From: Flavobacteriaceae bacterium UBA1115
Lineage (GTDB): Bacteria; Bacteroidota; Bacteroidia; Flavobacteriales; Flavobacteriaceae
Length of the DNA: 7,013 nt
Reading direction: 5' to 3'
NCBI GenBank assembly: GCA_002313325.1
Contig: DCBE01000040.1
Span: forward strand, 1-7,013
In this document: positions 6,320-7,013 of the stretch, one piece after another
Layout: every line of letters starts with the position of its first letter
Position numbering within the stretch: the first letter of the stretch is position 1
Program-made: the position numbers and the translations under genes
The notes under the pieces: generated by a model
What the model was told of the DNA's origin: nothing
What the model saw: the letters and a program-made list of their open reading frames with translations, nothing else
The model's database searches: none

Positions 6320-6365
6320 TCAAATTAAATTTCTTCAGAAAAAACCTAAACAATAGGAAAAATTG

Positions 6366-6373
6366 TACTTTAG
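6366..6373 (+). promoter_or_regulatory. Possible -7 element (TACTTTAG) for recA
   Basis: TACTTTAG differs from the TAnnTTTG consensus at one position and lies 22 bases upstream of the recA ATG. The leader would be short and A-rich without a Shine-Dalgarno sequence. No -33 TTG at the usual distance and no recognisable SOS box were seen in the 100-bp gap shared with trhO. Confidence 0.32.
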
Positions 6374-6395
6374 CATCACCACTAAAAAATGACTT

Positions 6396-7013
6396 ATGAG
6401 TAACGAAAAAGAAGCTAAACTTAAAGCACTTCAATTAACCCTAGACAAACTTGATAAAGCCTATGGCAAAGGTACCGTCATGAAAATGGGGGATAACGTT
6501 ACAGAAAATATAGAAGCTATTTCCTCGGGCTCTATTGGTCTAGACGTTGCCCTTGGCGTTGGAGGATATCCTCGTGGCAGGGTGGTCGAGGTTTACGGGC
6601 CAGAATCATCGGGTAAAACAACCCTAACACTCCACGCCATAGCAGAATGCCAAAAGATAGGTGGCATTGCTGCATTTATTGATGCAGAACACGCGTTTGA
6701 TCGCTACTATGCCAAAAATCTTGGTGTTCAAATCGATGATCTTATCATCTCACAACCCGATCACGGGGAACAAGCTTTGGAAATTGCCGACAACTTGATT
6801 CGTTCGGGGGCTGTTGATATTGTTGTTGTGGACTCTGTTGCAGCACTTACGCCAAAAAGCGAGATAGAAGGCGAAATGGGCGACTCTAAAATGGGATTAC
6901 ACGCACGCCTCATGTCACAGGCTTTGCGAAAACTAACCGCATCCATCAGCAAAACAAACTGTACCGTTATTTTCATCAACCAGTTACGTGAAAAAATTGG
7001 CGTTATGTTTGGC
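6396..7013 (+). CDS. recA: Recombinase RecA (partial, 3' end beyond window)
   Basis: The first 206 residues of RecA are present, in frame to the last base. RecA forms ATP-dependent filaments on single-stranded DNA, pairs homologous strands and drives recombinational repair. The N-terminal polymerisation helix (about 5-25) leads into the core. Walker A is GPESSGKT (68-75), the catalytic glutamate is Glu98 in IDAEHA, Walker B is DIVVVDSVAAL (141-151), and the L1 loop region EIEGEMGDSKMGLHARLMSQ (156-175) is intact. The window ends at IGVMFG, just before the conserved NPETTTGG segment. The start at 6396 gives the usual flavobacterial N-terminus; an ATG at 6389 is out of frame and stops after four codons. 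The gene is divergent from trhO. The position after QPD, where I recall Asn or Thr in most RecA proteins, is His123 here. Confidence 0.98.
   Translation, partial: MSNEKEAKLKALQLTLDKLDKAYGKGTVMKMGDNVTENIEAISSGSIGLDVALGVGGYPRGRVVEVYGPESSGKTTLTLHAIAECQKIGGIAAFIDAEHAFDRYYAKNLGVQIDDLIISQPDHGEQALEIADNLIRSGAVDIVVVDSVAALTPKSEIEGEMGDSKMGLHARLMSQALRKLTASISKTNCTVIFINQLREKIGVMFG

Noticed and set aside
6296..6395. SOS/LexA box or riboswitch between trhO and recA
   Set aside because: I found no LexA-type palindrome and no stable structured leader; the weak AGGTT (6301-6305) / AACCT (6343-6347) pairing has a 37-base spacer and is likely chance.
6171..6434. Minus-strand 87-codon ORF spanning the recA-trhO gap
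   Set aside because: It overlaps the start of recA antisense and the start of trhO in another frame, is low-complexity Phe/Lys-rich at its N-terminus, and matches no family I know.

Overview
The window looks like ordinary chromosome from a gliding or type IX secretion (T9SS)-competent member of the Bacteroidota, most likely class Flavobacteriia. The evidence is a PorP/SprF-family protein, a GldH lipoprotein, the N-terminus of what looks like a large T9SS-exported adhesin, a flavobacterial-style RecA, start codons without Shine-Dalgarno sequences, and promoter -7 elements of the Bacteroidota TAnnTTTG type. I see no mobile element, rRNA, tRNA or CRISPR array. No gene-free stretch exceeds about 100 bases.

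Layout, left to right. (1) Positions 1-165, minus strand, hold the first 55 codons of a gene running out of the left edge. It encodes a signal peptide followed by a sequence resembling the mature N-terminus of large flavobacterial gliding-motility/T9SS type B sorting-domain proteins. (2) After a 39-bp divergent gap with two palindromes comes a plus-strand cluster: a porP/sprF-family gene (205-1206), a secreted zinc-dependent S1/P1 nuclease (1216-2007) and a CYTH-domain triphosphatase-like protein (2007-2474). The spacings are 9 bp and then a TAATG stop/start overlap. (3) A minus-strand cluster converges on it: trhO (6295-5249), gldH (5252-4770) and a class A penicillin-binding protein, PBP1A type (4777-2471). 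Each gene overlaps the next by 4 or 8 bp. The last PBP codon and the last CYTH codon share one TTAA. (4) A 100-bp divergent promoter region follows, then recA on the plus strand, cut by the right edge after 206 codons.

Functionally, the left part pairs a probable surface adhesin with the SprF-like outer-membrane partner that such proteins usually need for export. The nuclease and triphosphatase genes appear to be co-transcribed with it, or to have a weak promoter of their own. The minus-strand operon joins tRNA wobble-uridine hydroxylation (TrhO), the gliding/T9SS machinery (GldH) and peptidoglycan synthesis (PBP1A). RecA is housekeeping recombination. Individually the genes belong to known families. 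The most interesting points are the unlisted adhesin N-terminus with its compact, palindrome-bearing divergent gap, and the extreme gene packing, with no visible terminator between the convergent clusters.
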